Positions 1 to 9,008 are shown, counted from the stretch's first letter. The stretch is DNA of 64,000 bases from an uncultured Desulfuromusa sp. (GCF_963675815.1 NZ_OY776576.1:62001-126000), one strand, 5' to 3'. Made by a program: numbers and translations. The notes: generated by a model not told the origin, from the sequence alone.

Positions 1-163
1 TATTTTGTTTTACTATAGTATTCATTCTTCAAATCTCAGTAACAGAATAATGCATAAAGAACGCTGCTATTCTCTATACATTTATGAGACACAGAGGTCA
101 GATATTTACTCTTAACCCACCAGCCACATAATGAACTGTAAACGTCAGTCCACGCAATATGAG
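1..163. other. AT-rich left edge, no gene supported
   Basis: This stretch is AT-rich and lies beyond the sugar-nucleotide dehydratase remnant. I see no convincing coding region, RNA gene or terminator. On the minus strand an ATG at 25 could open a gene that runs off the window, but only eight codons are visible, so no call is made. Confidence 0.5.
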
Positions 164-325
164 TTAAAAATTGTCAAACTCTATAGGTTCAAGAAGAAAA
201 TCGTTGATAAACTGATATTTTTCTTCTATCACCAGTTCCAGCACTTGCGACTCATCGATATTTATATTATAATGAATAACTGCGGACCCAATAAATCCTG
301 CACCACCGGTAATCAAAATTTTCAT
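164..325 (-). pseudogene. Remnant of an RmlB-type NAD-dependent sugar-nucleotide dehydratase
   Basis: Reading leftward from an ATG at 325, the first 14 codons give MKILITGGAGFIGS, the start of a dTDP-glucose 4,6-dehydratase/epimerase with its GGAGFIG nucleotide-binding glycine motif. About ten more residues still resemble RmlB (AVIHYNIN). The usual segment around LDKLTYAGNLESL is missing. Residues 34-39 (EEKYQF) again resemble the RmlB strand that follows (ERYxF), and a stop comes after 53 codons. Complete family members have about 330-360 residues. The most economical reading is a decayed rmlB copy with an internal deletion and a truncation, lying 146 nt downstream of the wzz genes on the same strand. 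The glycine motif is certain; the alignment beyond it is inferred by eye. It could instead be a short expressed peptide, which I think less likely. Confidence 0.6.
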
Positions 326-471
326 TTTAACCTATCCACAAACTAGATAAAGCACGAAGCATCGACAACTCATCTAAATGCATCTCAAAAATCATTAGCA
401 CAAACCACCGTTTTTTAATATTTCTTCACTCACACTTAGGTCTCTTCTCAACCTTTGTCAGAAGACAAATA

Positions 472-1962
472 CTATTTATCCTCGGCAGGTTGCTGCCTCA
501 CCTTTTTCATAAACTCGGCAAAAAAAGCCAGCATAACACCCCCCATGAGACCCAGGATTGAAGAAAGAGCGAGGATTAGTATTTTGCTCTGCCCGGTCGG
601 ATTCTGAGAGCGGATAGCCACCCCTAAAGATCGGGTCGGCTGTAAATTCTTCAGCTTCCCTTCCAACTCAGCGACAACCTGTTTTTGTTGATTGATATTA
701 AACCCAAGATTAATTTCATATTCATGTAAATCATTCTCAGCTTCAATGATCTCACGGTTTATTTCGTCTTGTTGACGCCTATAGTCACCTTTTATTTTAC
801 TTTGTTCCGCCTGTAGGTTTTGAATTTCTTTCTGCCTCTGCTCAATTTCACGCGCTTGAGATTGCCGTTTGAAGTTCAGCTGAACCTCCAGATCGGCCAA
901 TAACTTTTCCTGTATTGTTTTCTTCCGTTCGGTCCCCGCCAGCTGCATCTCCAGATCATTGTTTTTCTGCTGTAATTCAACCCCAAGTTTAAGCTCCAAA
1001 TTTTCTCTTCGTGTTCGGTATTGCTCCAATTGGTTCTCAATCATCATCAAGGTAAGAGCGTTAGCGGGACTATCAACTTCAGCCGGAGCCTCCAATCTTT
1101 TTTGACCGATGTCCGTCAACATTTTGTCGAGTTTTTCAACTTGCCGCGACAAGAGAGCTTTTTCCTGACTAAGAATTTTTTGATTCTTTATCAGAGTACT
1201 TTTCTGATCAGCCAACTCAGCAAGGTCAGAATTTTCTTTAGCAATTTTATTCTGCAGGTCAATTAACTCGAATTTCTGTTTATCCAGAACATCCAAAAGA
1301 GCAGATTCCAGTTTGTTCAGCGCATTTGCAGAAGCTATTTCAAAGGTCCGCTCCTGATCAGCTAACGACGATAAATCTCTTTTCTTTTCTTGCACATTTT
1401 CGAGCAGACTCTTCTTTTTTATTTCTATCAGATCTTTTGACATCATTTTATCAAGATCTGTTTTTATCATGGCTATACGCGATTCAAGCTGTTCTCTTGC
1501 GGGTTGAATTCGACGCAAATGATCATTCTCGACAGCATCAGCAATTTTATTATGAAGAGCTCTGTGATCTGTTTCCGATACTTCGGAACCAGAACTTTTA
1601 AGCAAAATTAAACGACTCCCCTTGGGAGAAGATGCAGTGACTTTAATATTGTTTGCAGATTGATCGTGTGAATTCAAAGGGATATAGGCAGCTTTAATTT
1701 TCTCCAATACTTCACCAGAAGATTCGATTAGCCTCACATCTCCAGTTTCCAGATTGGTAATCGTTGATCCAATTTCAATTGTTGTAATGTAGTCATATTG
1801 GGGCTGACGTAAAAACGTTAACACAGCACCGACGACAACACAGAGAACAAAAACAATCAAAATGAGATATTTCCACCTTATCAGTATCCACGCCAACGAA
1901 ACGAGATCAATCTCATCGTCAGCAATTTCATGGTAATTATTTTTTGATCCCTGTTGATTCAT
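472..1962 (-). CDS. Wzz/GumC-type polysaccharide chain-length determinant, long coiled-coil form
   Basis: This 496-residue inner-membrane protein has the Wzz layout. A short cytoplasmic N-terminus (EIDLVSLAWILIRWK) leads into a first membrane helix at about 31-52. A large periplasmic part follows, with extended coiled coil from about 180 to 440, and then a second helix at about 462-485 preceded by the proline-containing NPTGQSK segment. Such proteins set the modal length of O-antigen or exopolysaccharide made by Wzy. There is no Walker A/B or tyrosine-rich tail, so it is not a Wzc/BY-kinase. It lies 5 nt downstream of a second, shorter Wzz gene, so the two are probably co-transcribed and may form mixed or alternative oligomers. 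The fold is clear; the exact polymer is unknown. Confidence 0.82.
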   Translation of the reverse strand: MNQQGSKNNYHEIADDEIDLVSLAWILIRWKYLILIVFVLCVVVGAVLTFLRQPQYDYITTIEIGSTITNLETGDVRLIESSGEVLEKIKAAYIPLNSHDQSANNIKVTASSPKGSRLILLKSSGSEVSETDHRALHNKIADAVENDHLRRIQPAREQLESRIAMIKTDLDKMMSKDLIEIKKKSLLENVQEKKRDLSSLADQERTFEIASANALNKLESALLDVLDKQKFELIDLQNKIAKENSDLAELADQKSTLIKNQKILSQEKALLSRQVEKLDKMLTDIGQKRLEAPAEVDSPANALTLMMIENQLEQYRTRRENLELKLGVELQQKNNDLEMQLAGTERKKTIQEKLLADLEVQLNFKRQSQAREIEQRQKEIQNLQAEQSKIKGDYRRQQDEINREIIEAENDLHEYEINLGFNINQQKQVVAELEGKLKNLQPTRSLGVAIRSQNPTGQSKILILALSSILGLMGGVMLAFFAEFMKKVRQQPAEDK

Positions 1963-1967
1963 TTCCT

Positions 1968-2897
1968 TTAAGCCCTTTGCCTCTTGAGATTACTCATGAA
2001 CTCAACCATAAATGCCGACAAGATGCTCATCATCAGACTCAGAACAAAAGAGAGTGCAACAATCAGAACTTTTTGGGGCTTAATTGGCTTTTCTGGAATA
2101 TCCGGCTGTTTCGTAATATTAACCCCCTTGATATTTGTTTGTTTAATTTTCAATTGGCTTATCTTCTGTTCAACCTCACCCTCTTTTACCTTTAACTCAT
2201 TCAGCTTATCGTACAGACTGTTCAGAAAAACCTGTTGATTTTGAATTTCATTCAAATATAAAAGAATCGATATCGCTGAGCTATCACCATCAGGAACAGT
2301 TTTCTTCCTGGCTGATTCTAAAGCCAAGACCTTTTTTTCCGTTTCGGAAATAAGACGCTCTAATTGTTCTGCTTGTGAAGGAATGAGGCTTCTTTTAGTT
2401 TCCAGTGATCTCATTTCGCTATTGATAAGCTCTCTTTTAACCTCCAATTGCCTCTCAATATTCCCGGATAACTTTGCAATTAATTCATTCATCACATCAA
2501 CAGCTTCACCAGGATTGGTACTTTCAATTTTAATAGTAACCAGACTGGTATTTTTAGGGACAGCAACATTGAATTGAGGAATCTGGTCCAGCTCCAGGCC
2601 TAGTTTATCTGATATTTCACGATCAAAAGCCCCCCCAAGAATATTCTCTCTTATGCTCTGGGGATTTTCAATCAGATGCCCATCTGCATCTTTTCCCGGT
2701 TCAAGTATTGCGGTCACCGCATAGACTTCAGGTAAAACCAGACTAATACCGGCGGCAATCAACGTCACTAAACCAGTCATAGCGACAATCAGCCATTTAC
2801 GCCTCAGGAGAATAAGAACAAGGTCAGCCAGATCAATTTCATCACTGCCCACTTCACGCTGGTAACACTCTGAATCCTGTTGGCTCAATGCACACAT
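1968..2897 (-). CDS. Wzz-family chain-length determinant, short form
   Basis: This 309-residue protein has the Wzz domain order: a cytoplasmic N-terminus with DEIDLADLVLILLRRKW, a membrane helix at about 34-54, a periplasmic alpha/beta domain, a coiled-coil arm at about 150-245, and a second helix at about 276-298 after the proline-rich PEKPIKPQK segment. The family co-polymerises with Wzy to fix chain length. The ATG at 2897 directly follows an AAGG, so the ribosome site is poor and the true start is not certain. It is followed after 5 nt by the longer Wzz gene, and preceded by the UDP-glucuronate epimerase after an 82-nt gap. The tandem pair suggests two chain-length classes or one hetero-oligomer. 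Confidence 0.8.
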   Translation of the reverse strand: MCALSQQDSECYQREVGSDEIDLADLVLILLRRKWLIVAMTGLVTLIAAGISLVLPEVYAVTAILEPGKDADGHLIENPQSIRENILGGAFDREISDKLGLELDQIPQFNVAVPKNTSLVTIKIESTNPGEAVDVMNELIAKLSGNIERQLEVKRELINSEMRSLETKRSLIPSQAEQLERLISETEKKVLALESARKKTVPDGDSSAISILLYLNEIQNQQVFLNSLYDKLNELKVKEGEVEQKISQLKIKQTNIKGVNITKQPDIPEKPIKPQKVLIVALSFVLSLMMSILSAFMVEFMSNLKRQRA

Positions 2898-2979
2898 CCT
2901 TAATCAATTAGAAAAAATCATCATAGTAAAAGCAGCGGCTGACAAATATCTGAATACCAGCAAAAAACAATAACCGCTC

Positions 2980-3987
2980 TTATGCGGTATAAAAATTACG
3001 ATACCATGCGACAAACCGCTCCACCCCATCCTCAATTGACGTTGCCGGTTTAAAACCGACATCCTCGACCAAAGCTTCAACATCAGCGTAGGTCGCGGGG
3101 ACATCGCCCGGTTGAATCGGCAACATATTCTTCTCTGCGACCCGATCAAGGCTCTTTTCCATAACTTCAATGAGATACATCAGCTCTACAGGGTTATTAT
3201 TGCCGATATTATAGAGCCTGTAAGGTGCGGCGCTGGTTCCGGGATCAGGTTGATCTCCACTCCAGCTGGAGTTGGGTAAAGCTGTATGGTCAAGTGTCCG
3301 CACAACACCTTCAACAATATCATCAATGTAAGTAAAGTCCCTTTTCATCTTGCCGTAATTAAAAACGTCAATGGGTTCTCCCGCTAAAATGGCCTTGGCA
3401 AACAGGAACATTGCCATATCAGGTCGTCCCCAAGGGCCGTAAACGGTAAAAAAACGTAGCCCGGTTGTTGGCAACCGGTAAAGATGACTGTAAGTATGGG
3501 CCATTAATTCATTCGATTTCTTACTGGCCGCATAAAGGGAGACAGGGTGATCAACATTATCATGCACGGAAAAAGGCATGGAAGTATTGGCACCATAAAC
3601 CGAGGAAGATGATGCGTAGACAAGATGCTGGACGTTGTTATGCCGACAACCCTCCAGCACGTTAACAAAGCCCTGAATATTGCTATCGATGTAGGCATAG
3701 GGATTGATCAAAGAATAGCGCACCCCGGCTTGAGCAGCCAAGTTAACGACCTTCTCAAACTGTTCACGCTGAAACAAGTCAGCCATCCCCTCCCGATCTT
3801 CCAGATCCAGCCTGACAAAACGAAACCCTGCCTGACTCTGTAACTTTTCCAGACGGGCCTTTTTCAGATTAACATCATAGTAGTCATTCAGGTTATCCAG
3901 ACCGACAACTTCATCGCCGCGAGCAAGGAGATATTGTGATAAGTGTGAACCAATAAATCCTGCAGCACCAGTTACGAGAACTTTCAT
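2980..3987 (-). CDS. UDP-glucuronate 4-epimerase (extended SDR)
   Basis: This enzyme interconverts UDP-glucuronate and UDP-galacturonate for surface polysaccharides. Seen directly: the Rossmann motif GAAGFIG at residues 7-13, the substrate serines and YxxxK pair (SSSSVYG near 127-132, Y152 and K156), and the family signature [16 protein letters not shown], which marks the UDP-glucuronate epimerase branch rather than plain GalE. The [13 protein letters not shown] stretch near residue 34 is also typical of this branch. I place the start at 3987, because AAGGG lies 6 nt upstream; an ATG at 3993 directly abuts the same site. Length is 335 residues, usual for the family. It stands upstream of the two wzz genes on the same strand. 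Substrate is inferred from family motifs. Confidence 0.85.
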   Translation of the reverse strand: MKVLVTGAAGFIGSHLSQYLLARGDEVVGLDNLNDYYDVNLKKARLEKLQSQAGFRFVRLDLEDREGMADLFQREQFEKVVNLAAQAGVRYSLINPYAYIDSNIQGFVNVLEGCRHNNVQHLVYASSSSVYGANTSMPFSVHDNVDHPVSLYAASKKSNELMAHTYSHLYRLPTTGLRFFTVYGPWGRPDMAMFLFAKAILAGEPIDVFNYGKMKRDFTYIDDIVEGVVRTLDHTALPNSSWSGDQPDPGTSAAPYRLYNIGNNNPVELMYLIEVMEKSLDRVAEKNMLPIQPGDVPATYADVEALVEDVGFKPATSIEDGVERFVAWYRNFYTA

Positions 3988-4019
3988 CTTCATCCCTTAT
4001 TTTTTTCAAGAAAAATCAA

Positions 4020-4057
4020 ACTCAAAAGAAAAGCAGGAGAGGTTACCCTCTCCTGCT
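4020..4057 (-). terminator. Rho-independent terminator after the ComEA-like gene
   Basis: A perfect 11-bp inverted repeat (4032-4042 with 4047-4057, 4-nt loop) is followed on the minus strand by TTTTCTTTT. It lies 30 nt beyond the stop of the ComEA-like gene and separates it from the epimerase/wzz genes. Confidence 0.9.
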
Positions 4058-4087
4058 ATCATACCTGTGAACACGGCCTAAACATAA

Positions 4088-4375
4088 TTATTTTTTCTTC
4101 TTTGCAGCCACTGTCAATTGGTCTCGTATCTTTGCCAAGGTCTTTTCACCAACCCCTTTGACATTAGCCAATTCTTCAACAGAATTAAACTGTTTCTTAT
4201 TCCGATATTCTACGATTTTTGCCGCTGTCTTCTCACCAACTCCTTTTAGCTCCATTAATTGCTCAATAGTAGCAGTATTCAAATTTATTTTTTCTAGAGC
4301 AAAAGCTGGCTGACAGGCAAAACTAAACACCATGAGAAAAGCACAAAAGACAAACAATTTCTTCATTTTTTTCAT
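4088..4375 (-). CDS. Secreted helix-hairpin-helix protein, ComEA-like
   Basis: This small exported protein of 95 residues has a signal peptide (KK at the N-terminus, hydrophobic 7-20, cleavage likely after AFA at 26). Two helix-hairpin-helix motifs follow (GVGEKT at 45-50 and 74-79) and then a lysine tail. The HhH pair binds DNA without sequence preference. In competent bacteria ComEA holds incoming DNA in the periplasm or at the cell surface, but short single-domain forms are common in bacteria not known to be competent. The start at 4375 has AGGAGG 4 nt upstream. An upstream GTG at 4399 would place that site inside the gene. It is a single-gene unit with its own terminator; its presence among polysaccharide genes gives no further clue. 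Confidence 0.85.
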   Translation of the reverse strand: MKKMKKLFVFCAFLMVFSFACQPAFALEKINLNTATIEQLMELKGVGEKTAAKIVEYRNKKQFNSVEELANVKGVGEKTLAKIRDQLTVAAKKKK

Positions 4376-4514
4376 AAAACCTCCTACCGTTGGTAGCACT
4401 CAGAATCAAGAGAATAAGCGCTAAAGATTAGTACTCGCGGAAGGCCCCCTCCACAGGTTGTACAAAAGTTAGGAAAAAACAATAACATTGAGGAGGGAAC
4501 TTTAAAAGAGAAAA

Positions 4515-4537
4515 AAACATTACGTTTACGAACGTAG
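4515..4537 (-). terminator. Weak hairpin plus T-run after the O-antigen ligase gene
   Basis: TACGTT (4521-4526) and AACGTA (4531-4536) form a short perfect inverted repeat. Three bases later on the minus strand come seven Ts. It lies about 50 nt beyond the ligase stop. The stem is short and AT-rich, so termination may be weak. Confidence 0.4.
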
Positions 4538-4584
4538 ATTCGTGCGGCTTCTTATTCAGCCTCTAAGATCAATACTGAACCAAG

Positions 4585-5799
4585 TTAATTTAGGGGAATA
4601 TTTTCAGCTTCAACATTCTTAGATTTCCTGGTCAGAAAAAGCATCAACACAACAGCCATAATTGACTGATAAAATGTTTTCCCATAGATAGACCAACTAA
4701 ACAAACCACCGGCAAAAATAGAGCCCAGAAGAGGTAAAGTGTATATTCGATATACAGAATTCCAAAGCTTCTTCGCACTGTAAATAAAAAAAACACACAA
4801 AGAGATGAGACCAAAGATTCCAGTTCGTACAGCTGAATCAAGAAAGACACTATGTGGATTTTTATAAACATGACCATTTGCAAAACGAATAAAATAATCG
4901 TCCAAACTGTAAACCCCAACCCAAAAATGGCTGAGCCATACAGAAAAGAAACGGTCCCAAATGAGTAATCTTGCAGGATCTGAAGAAAACCGAGACATAC
5001 GTTTCGAAAGTATACCGACCTGATCAAAAGAAAAAGCACATATTAATATAATAATAAAAACGAAAAAAACCCTTTGGTAAAGTCGATAGGAACTGTGTTT
5101 ATCTGGTAATAAAAATAAAATCAAACCAACGAAAAGGGCGAGCCATGCGCCTCTGCTTTGTGACAAAATAGTGGTTAAAAGACAGCAAAGAAAAATGAAA
5201 AAGAACAAGAAATTACCGTAACGGTTCTGTTTTCTAGATATGAGACCAATTGAGATCAACACACCAATAACCATCAATAGTCCAAATTCGTTTGGACTAC
5301 CGATCAAAGCGCTCATCCGTGGTATTCCCTTGAGAGAAAATAAAAATGTTACAATGTCAGAAAAAGAAATGAGAATAGCATACCCACAATGCATGGTCGC
5401 TGAAATCAACATCCCACCCAGTAGGATCGGGGAGCTAAGGCCAAGATAGTCCACAATAACAGCACCACATAAGCCCAACAGAACAAACCTAATATAATAA
5501 CGAAGAATCGTATCACCAGTTTCAAAAAGACCACCAGCTGTTACGGAAGAAAACAGATAATTAGCGTAAGATAATAAAATTGGAGAAACTAATGTGACAA
5601 GTAACCACTTATTATCACATAGAAGTTTTTTTAAGACAGCACGACATTCAGAGTTCAGCAGACACAGCAAAGGAATAGAGTATATTGTTATCTGATACAA
5701 AGCTCCCTGAGTCGGGAAAGTTAAAAACCAAAGTAACAACAGTACAAACAAAAAAAAAGAAAACACTTTCTTTTGTTGCTTTTTAAATTTCATTATCAA
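4585..5799 (-). CDS. O-antigen ligase/polymerase (WaaL/Wzy family)
   Basis: This 404-residue, very hydrophobic protein has about ten to twelve membrane helices and one larger periplasmic loop at about 255-320. In family members that loop carries residues needed to move undecaprenyl-linked glycan to the acceptor. Visible family motifs are SQSRGAWLALFVGL near residue 215 and NPHSVFLDSAVRTGIFGL near 315. It may ligate O-chains to lipid A-core or polymerise repeat units; the sequence does not separate the two. A TTG at 5799 has AGGGA 7 nt upstream and is preferred; an ATG at 5793 is 13 nt away. The gene is AT-rich with many Phe, Ile and Leu codons, as is common for Wzy/WaaL, and it diverges from the ELM1-family gene. 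Confidence 0.8.
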   Translation of the reverse strand: MIMKFKKQQKKVFSFFLFVLLLLWFLTFPTQGALYQITIYSIPLLCLLNSECRAVLKKLLCDNKWLLVTLVSPILLSYANYLFSSVTAGGLFETGDTILRYYIRFVLLGLCGAVIVDYLGLSSPILLGGMLISATMHCGYAILISFSDIVTFLFSLKGIPRMSALIGSPNEFGLLMVIGVLISIGLISRKQNRYGNFLFFFIFLCCLLTTILSQSRGAWLALFVGLILFLLPDKHSSYRLYQRVFFVFIIILICAFSFDQVGILSKRMSRFSSDPARLLIWDRFFSVWLSHFWVGVYSLDDYFIRFANGHVYKNPHSVFLDSAVRTGIFGLISLCVFFIYSAKKLWNSVYRIYTLPLLGSIFAGGLFSWSIYGKTFYQSIMAVVLMLFLTRKSKNVEAENIPLN

Positions 5800-5855
5800 A
5801 ACAATATCCCTTATAAAAATCTAAGATCACCCTTCGCAGAGCAAAAACTTCAAGC

Positions 5856-5883
5856 TTGAAATAATTATTGATGTTAATAATAA
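5856..5883 (+). promoter_or_regulatory. Candidate sigma-70 promoter for the ELM1/pyruvyltransferase pair
   Basis: TTGAAA (5856-5861) and TAATAA (5878-5883) are 16 bp apart, with the TTG start of the ELM1-family gene about 60 nt downstream. The surroundings are AT-rich, so chance matches are possible. Confidence 0.35.
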
Positions 5884-5943
5884 TCTAAACTGCTGATGGT
5901 AGAATAACTCCTATAAAAAACTACAATTTGGAGCCAAACTGAA

Positions 5944-6975
5944 TTGAAAAAACGAATTATCATTTTACAATCGAAATACCACGGAAGTAACCAGCAGCTA
6001 CTCAGTATCGCCAAATATGCATTCAGTGACTATGATCCACACGCTGTTCATATAGAATTGAGATCCCGTAAAAAAATCCTTCTTCCCATTTATAAAATCA
6101 TCATAATTGTGCGCAACTATCTTGGGTCAAGAAACCCTATTTCTCAGTTATTAAATACCCTCGCTCTAAAAAACGTAAAGGGAAAAATCTTAGACGCAGA
6201 TATTATCCTTGCAAAAACAGCACCTTATGAGTGTCCTGCGCAGATGTTAGCAGCTGGCACCAGAGCATCAGTGTATTTTATCGGTCAGCCTCGGCGATTC
6301 CCGACAGATAAATTTACCTGTCTTGTCTCCACGCCTTCCACCCCAGTTCAGCCAAACGATATAACCCTTGAAACACTTCCAACCTTTTCAACATTCAAAA
6401 ACTATCACCGGCATAAAATCAATACAAAAAAACCATCACGAATTTGGGGCATGCTGCTGGGAGGAAATGCTAAAGGATTTAAATATGATAATAAAACATG
6501 GCTTACTCTCGCAACTGACATGCAAGAAATAGCAAAAAAATATAAAATCAAATGGTTAATATCAACATCTCCAAGAACAGGTAAAAACGCTGAGGCAATC
6601 TTCAAAAAGATTTTTCCTGAACCATCTCCGGAACTCTATGAATTAAGCTGCTGGGGAGATCCACAACAAAAATCAATTCTAGACTGTCTTTCCTGCTCTG
6701 AAGTCGTTTTTGTTACCGAAGATAGTGCTTCCATGATATCAGAAGCTGTCAACTGTAGAATTCCAACTGTCAGCATTCGACCGAAAAAAACAGGATATAA
6801 CGGCCTGACAGAACCATTGGCAACTTACCACCATCAAAAAGGGACATTGATAAGAATGACAAGCGATGAGATTAAATCGTTTGACTTTCCCTTATGGATC
6901 AGCAAAGATTTTAAGCCACTTACTCTTTGCTGGACAGAGCAATGGCAAAAGCAAGCTCAAGAAAAACAACCTTAA
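5944..6975 (+). CDS. ELM1/DUF1022-family protein, LPS-core locus
   Basis: This 343-residue protein belongs to the ELM1 family, first named after plant mitochondrial-fission proteins; the bacterial members have GT-B-like features and unknown function. Visible are an N-terminal half with the DADIILAKTAPYECPAQ stretch and the C-terminal signature VTEDSASMISEAV near residue 260, the kind of nucleotide-sugar-binding loop seen in MurG/GT-B enzymes. The start is TTG at 5944, with TTTGGAG ending 10 nt upstream. A paralogue with the matching motif TADSSSMISEAV lies at 12985-13950. It is followed by a pyruvyltransferase-family gene on the same strand; these two are the only rightward genes among leftward glycosyltransferases. 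A glycosyltransferase role is inferred, not shown. Confidence 0.72.
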   Translation: MKKRIIILQSKYHGSNQQLLSIAKYAFSDYDPHAVHIELRSRKKILLPIYKIIIIVRNYLGSRNPISQLLNTLALKNVKGKILDADIILAKTAPYECPAQMLAAGTRASVYFIGQPRRFPTDKFTCLVSTPSTPVQPNDITLETLPTFSTFKNYHRHKINTKKPSRIWGMLLGGNAKGFKYDNKTWLTLATDMQEIAKKYKIKWLISTSPRTGKNAEAIFKKIFPEPSPELYELSCWGDPQQKSILDCLSCSEVVFVTEDSASMISEAVNCRIPTVSIRPKKTGYNGLTEPLATYHHQKGTLIRMTSDEIKSFDFPLWISKDFKPLTLCWTEQWQKQAQEKQP

Positions 6976-7019
6976 TGCATTCCGTTATCAAAACAGATAA
7001 CCAATAACGATAAAAAAAT

Positions 7020-7943
7020 ATGAGGTCTATGAACTTTTTTAAACAAATAAGGGATACTTTTAAAAACACAAGCAAACAATCATACCCGGTAGAGAATGGC
7101 ATAACATTTATTCATCACAATCCGGGTCGGGGTAATATTGGTGACTATCTTTGTTCACCACGACATTATTTTAAATTCAACAATCCGATAAAAGACCTGC
7201 ACATAATCGGAGGGGGTGTCTTTGTTGGACTCGCTATCGACAAGATTCGGCGGAACAAGATTTCCTTCGAAAAATCAGTTCTATGGGGTGTCGGTCAGTC
7301 ATTGCGCGATATCAATCAGCAAACCGAACTTATTGAAAGTCTTCCTTATCGGGATTGGGCGATACGAGATAAGAAATATGCTCTATCCGACAAAAATTTC
7401 GTTCCTTGCTGTAGCTGTCTTCACCGAATGCTGGACACTCCAACATCAACCAACAAAACCCTTTTATTTTTAAACGCGGACCCGAAAGTTACTTCATCAG
7501 CTACAATCGATTTTTGTAATCAAATTGCAAAGTCAAAAGGCTGGGAAATCCTTTTTAACAACTGTACTGAAGCAGACATTATTAACGCGATAAAAGGCTG
7601 TGACCATATCATTACAAACTCTTACCACGGCTCTTATTGGGGACTTCTCTCTGGTCGAAAAGTAACGATGATGGGATATTCTTCAAAATTCATTAGCCTA
7701 CTTGATCTTTTCAACTTTTCCGACAAAAAACTCATCCAGATCAACAGAGGAGAGGCGTCTACATTGATAGAGGCATTGAAGAATATCAATGATGAAACAA
7801 AGGCAATTCAATTAGAAAATTCAGCTGATTATTTAAAAGCCTTCAGAAATCTCAATACTTCATTTGCTGATAGACTGATAACTCATCGTCTTTTTTCAGA
7901 TTATACGTTAACAGAAAGAGTCGCTCCTGATTTTCTGAAATAA
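7020..7943 (+). CDS. Polysaccharide pyruvyltransferase-family protein
   Basis: This 307-residue protein shows the family's main marks: an early G-R-G-N-I-G-D-Y motif (near residue 37), a GGGVFVGL segment, a central DKKYALSDKNFVPCCSCLH stretch, and the late motif ITNSYHGSYWGLLSGRKV, whose SYHG/S-x-H-G is the family hallmark. Family members (CsaB, WcaK and relatives) move pyruvate from phosphoenolpyruvate to a sugar as a ketal, though some act in other ways. The start is uncertain: the ATG at 7020 lacks a clear ribosome site, and the one at 7029 has GAGG only 3 nt before it. It follows the ELM1-family gene after 44 nt and converges with a GT4 gene. The likely role is core or O-chain decoration. 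Confidence 0.72.
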   Translation: MRSMNFFKQIRDTFKNTSKQSYPVENGITFIHHNPGRGNIGDYLCSPRHYFKFNNPIKDLHIIGGGVFVGLAIDKIRRNKISFEKSVLWGVGQSLRDINQQTELIESLPYRDWAIRDKKYALSDKNFVPCCSCLHRMLDTPTSTNKTLLFLNADPKVTSSATIDFCNQIAKSKGWEILFNNCTEADIINAIKGCDHIITNSYHGSYWGLLSGRKVTMMGYSSKFISLLDLFNFSDKKLIQINRGEASTLIEALKNINDETKAIQLENSADYLKAFRNLNTSFADRLITHRLFSDYTLTERVAPDFLK

Positions 7944-7964
7944 AAACTTTCTATTCAGAATGAT

Positions 7965-9008
7965 CTATAAGATTTCAGAATAAAAACTTTCGTACATTTT
8001 CACAATAACATCTTTACAATAAAACTGATGATAATGTGCTTTAGCGTTCTTGGTTAACCTTTTTATGCCCTCTCCATCTTCCAGCAATCGCTTTATTCCA
8101 GTAACAAGTGATTCTACCTGATCTACCGGGGTCAATAGACCAGTCTCACCGTCTTCAATCACCTCTCCAGGGCCCTGGGAATTAGTTGCGATAATCGGAC
8201 AATCATGAAACCAAGATTCCATAACTATTGATCCCAAACCTTCATGCCGTGAAGGGCAGACAAACAAGTCTGCCGTCCGCATCAGAGCGGTCACGTCAGT
8301 GCGCCAGCCAAGAAACCGAACTCGATCATTCAGATTCAAGTCATCACATTGCTGTTTAAGAGATTTTTCCTCTGGTCCTGAGCCTGCCAGCCACAGACAA
8401 GCATCAGGTATCTCTACGAGAGCTCTGAGTAGCACATCAAAACCCTTATTGACATGCAACCTTCCAGCAGCCAGCAATAGTGGACGATCAACCGGTGTAT
8501 CAAAACTGTTTCTCGGCAATGGTGAAACTTCTGTTTCATCAGCAAAATTGGGGATATGAATAACTTTTGATGCAGGCATTCCCCCCTTGATCAAGTGGTC
8601 ACATATTCCCTTTGAAATCCCGACCCAATAGTCTGCATGACGGTAATATTTCAGGTCATAGTAATGACCAAGCCGACTGACTAACCTATAATTTCCCTTC
8701 GGTGTTGCTTTACTGGCACGGTTCATCCAGGTCATGACAATTTCAGGGTCGCAGTCTTTCAACGCCTTCAAATAACGTTGGTGATCTAAAAAATGGACAG
8801 AACTGCCAAAACGAAATCCCTGAGCAGAGACACCATTCTGCCTCAAGGAATCAATACGATGCTGGTGGTTTCGCAAAAAAGCATGTTGCGAATACCGCCC
8901 CGAAGCTTGTAACCCTGAGACCAGTCTGACAAAAAAGTTTTCAGCTCCACCCTGCTCTGCACCAGCAAGAATTTGAGCAACTTTTACTTTATCGTTCAAT
9001 GATGACAT
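7965..9008 (-). CDS. Glycosyltransferase family 4 (GT-B fold)
   Basis: This 347-residue GT4-type enzyme probably adds a sugar to the LPS core or a related glycan at the cytoplasmic face. Visible are the N-terminal GGAEN acceptor-domain motif, LLLAAGRLHVNKGFDVLLRAL at the start of the donor domain (near residue 180), and the EGLGSIVMESW motif (E-x7-E type) near 270 that grips the nucleotide-sugar. The ATG at 9008 directly follows the TAA of the preceding glycosyltransferase (stop at 9009), so the two are translationally linked. It is about 40 percent alike by eye to that neighbour, suggesting a tandem duplication. The donor sugar and linkage cannot be read from the sequence. Confidence 0.85.
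   Translation of the reverse strand: MSSLNDKVKVAQILAGAEQGGAENFFVRLVSGLQASGRYSQHAFLRNHQHRIDSLRQNGVSAQGFRFGSSVHFLDHQRYLKALKDCDPEIVMTWMNRASKATPKGNYRLVSRLGHYYDLKYYRHADYWVGISKGICDHLIKGGMPASKVIHIPNFADETEVSPLPRNSFDTPVDRPLLLAAGRLHVNKGFDVLLRALVEIPDACLWLAGSGPEEKSLKQQCDDLNLNDRVRFLGWRTDVTALMRTADLFVCPSRHEGLGSIVMESWFHDCPIIATNSQGPGEVIEDGETGLLTPVDQVESLVTGIKRLLEDGEGIKRLTKNAKAHYHQFYCKDVIVKMYESFYSEIL

Noticed and set aside
1..25. Start of a leftward gene at position 25
   Set aside because: Only eight codons are inside the window and the ribosome site is weak, so it cannot be supported.
131..346. Rightward reading frame of 71 codons at the left edge
   Set aside because: It lies opposite the rmlB remnant and has no known motif or ribosome site; it is a shadow of the other strand.
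472..1962. Reading the long Wzz protein as a Wzc/BY-kinase
   Set aside because: No Walker A, A' or B motif and no tyrosine-rich tail; only the Wzz part is present.
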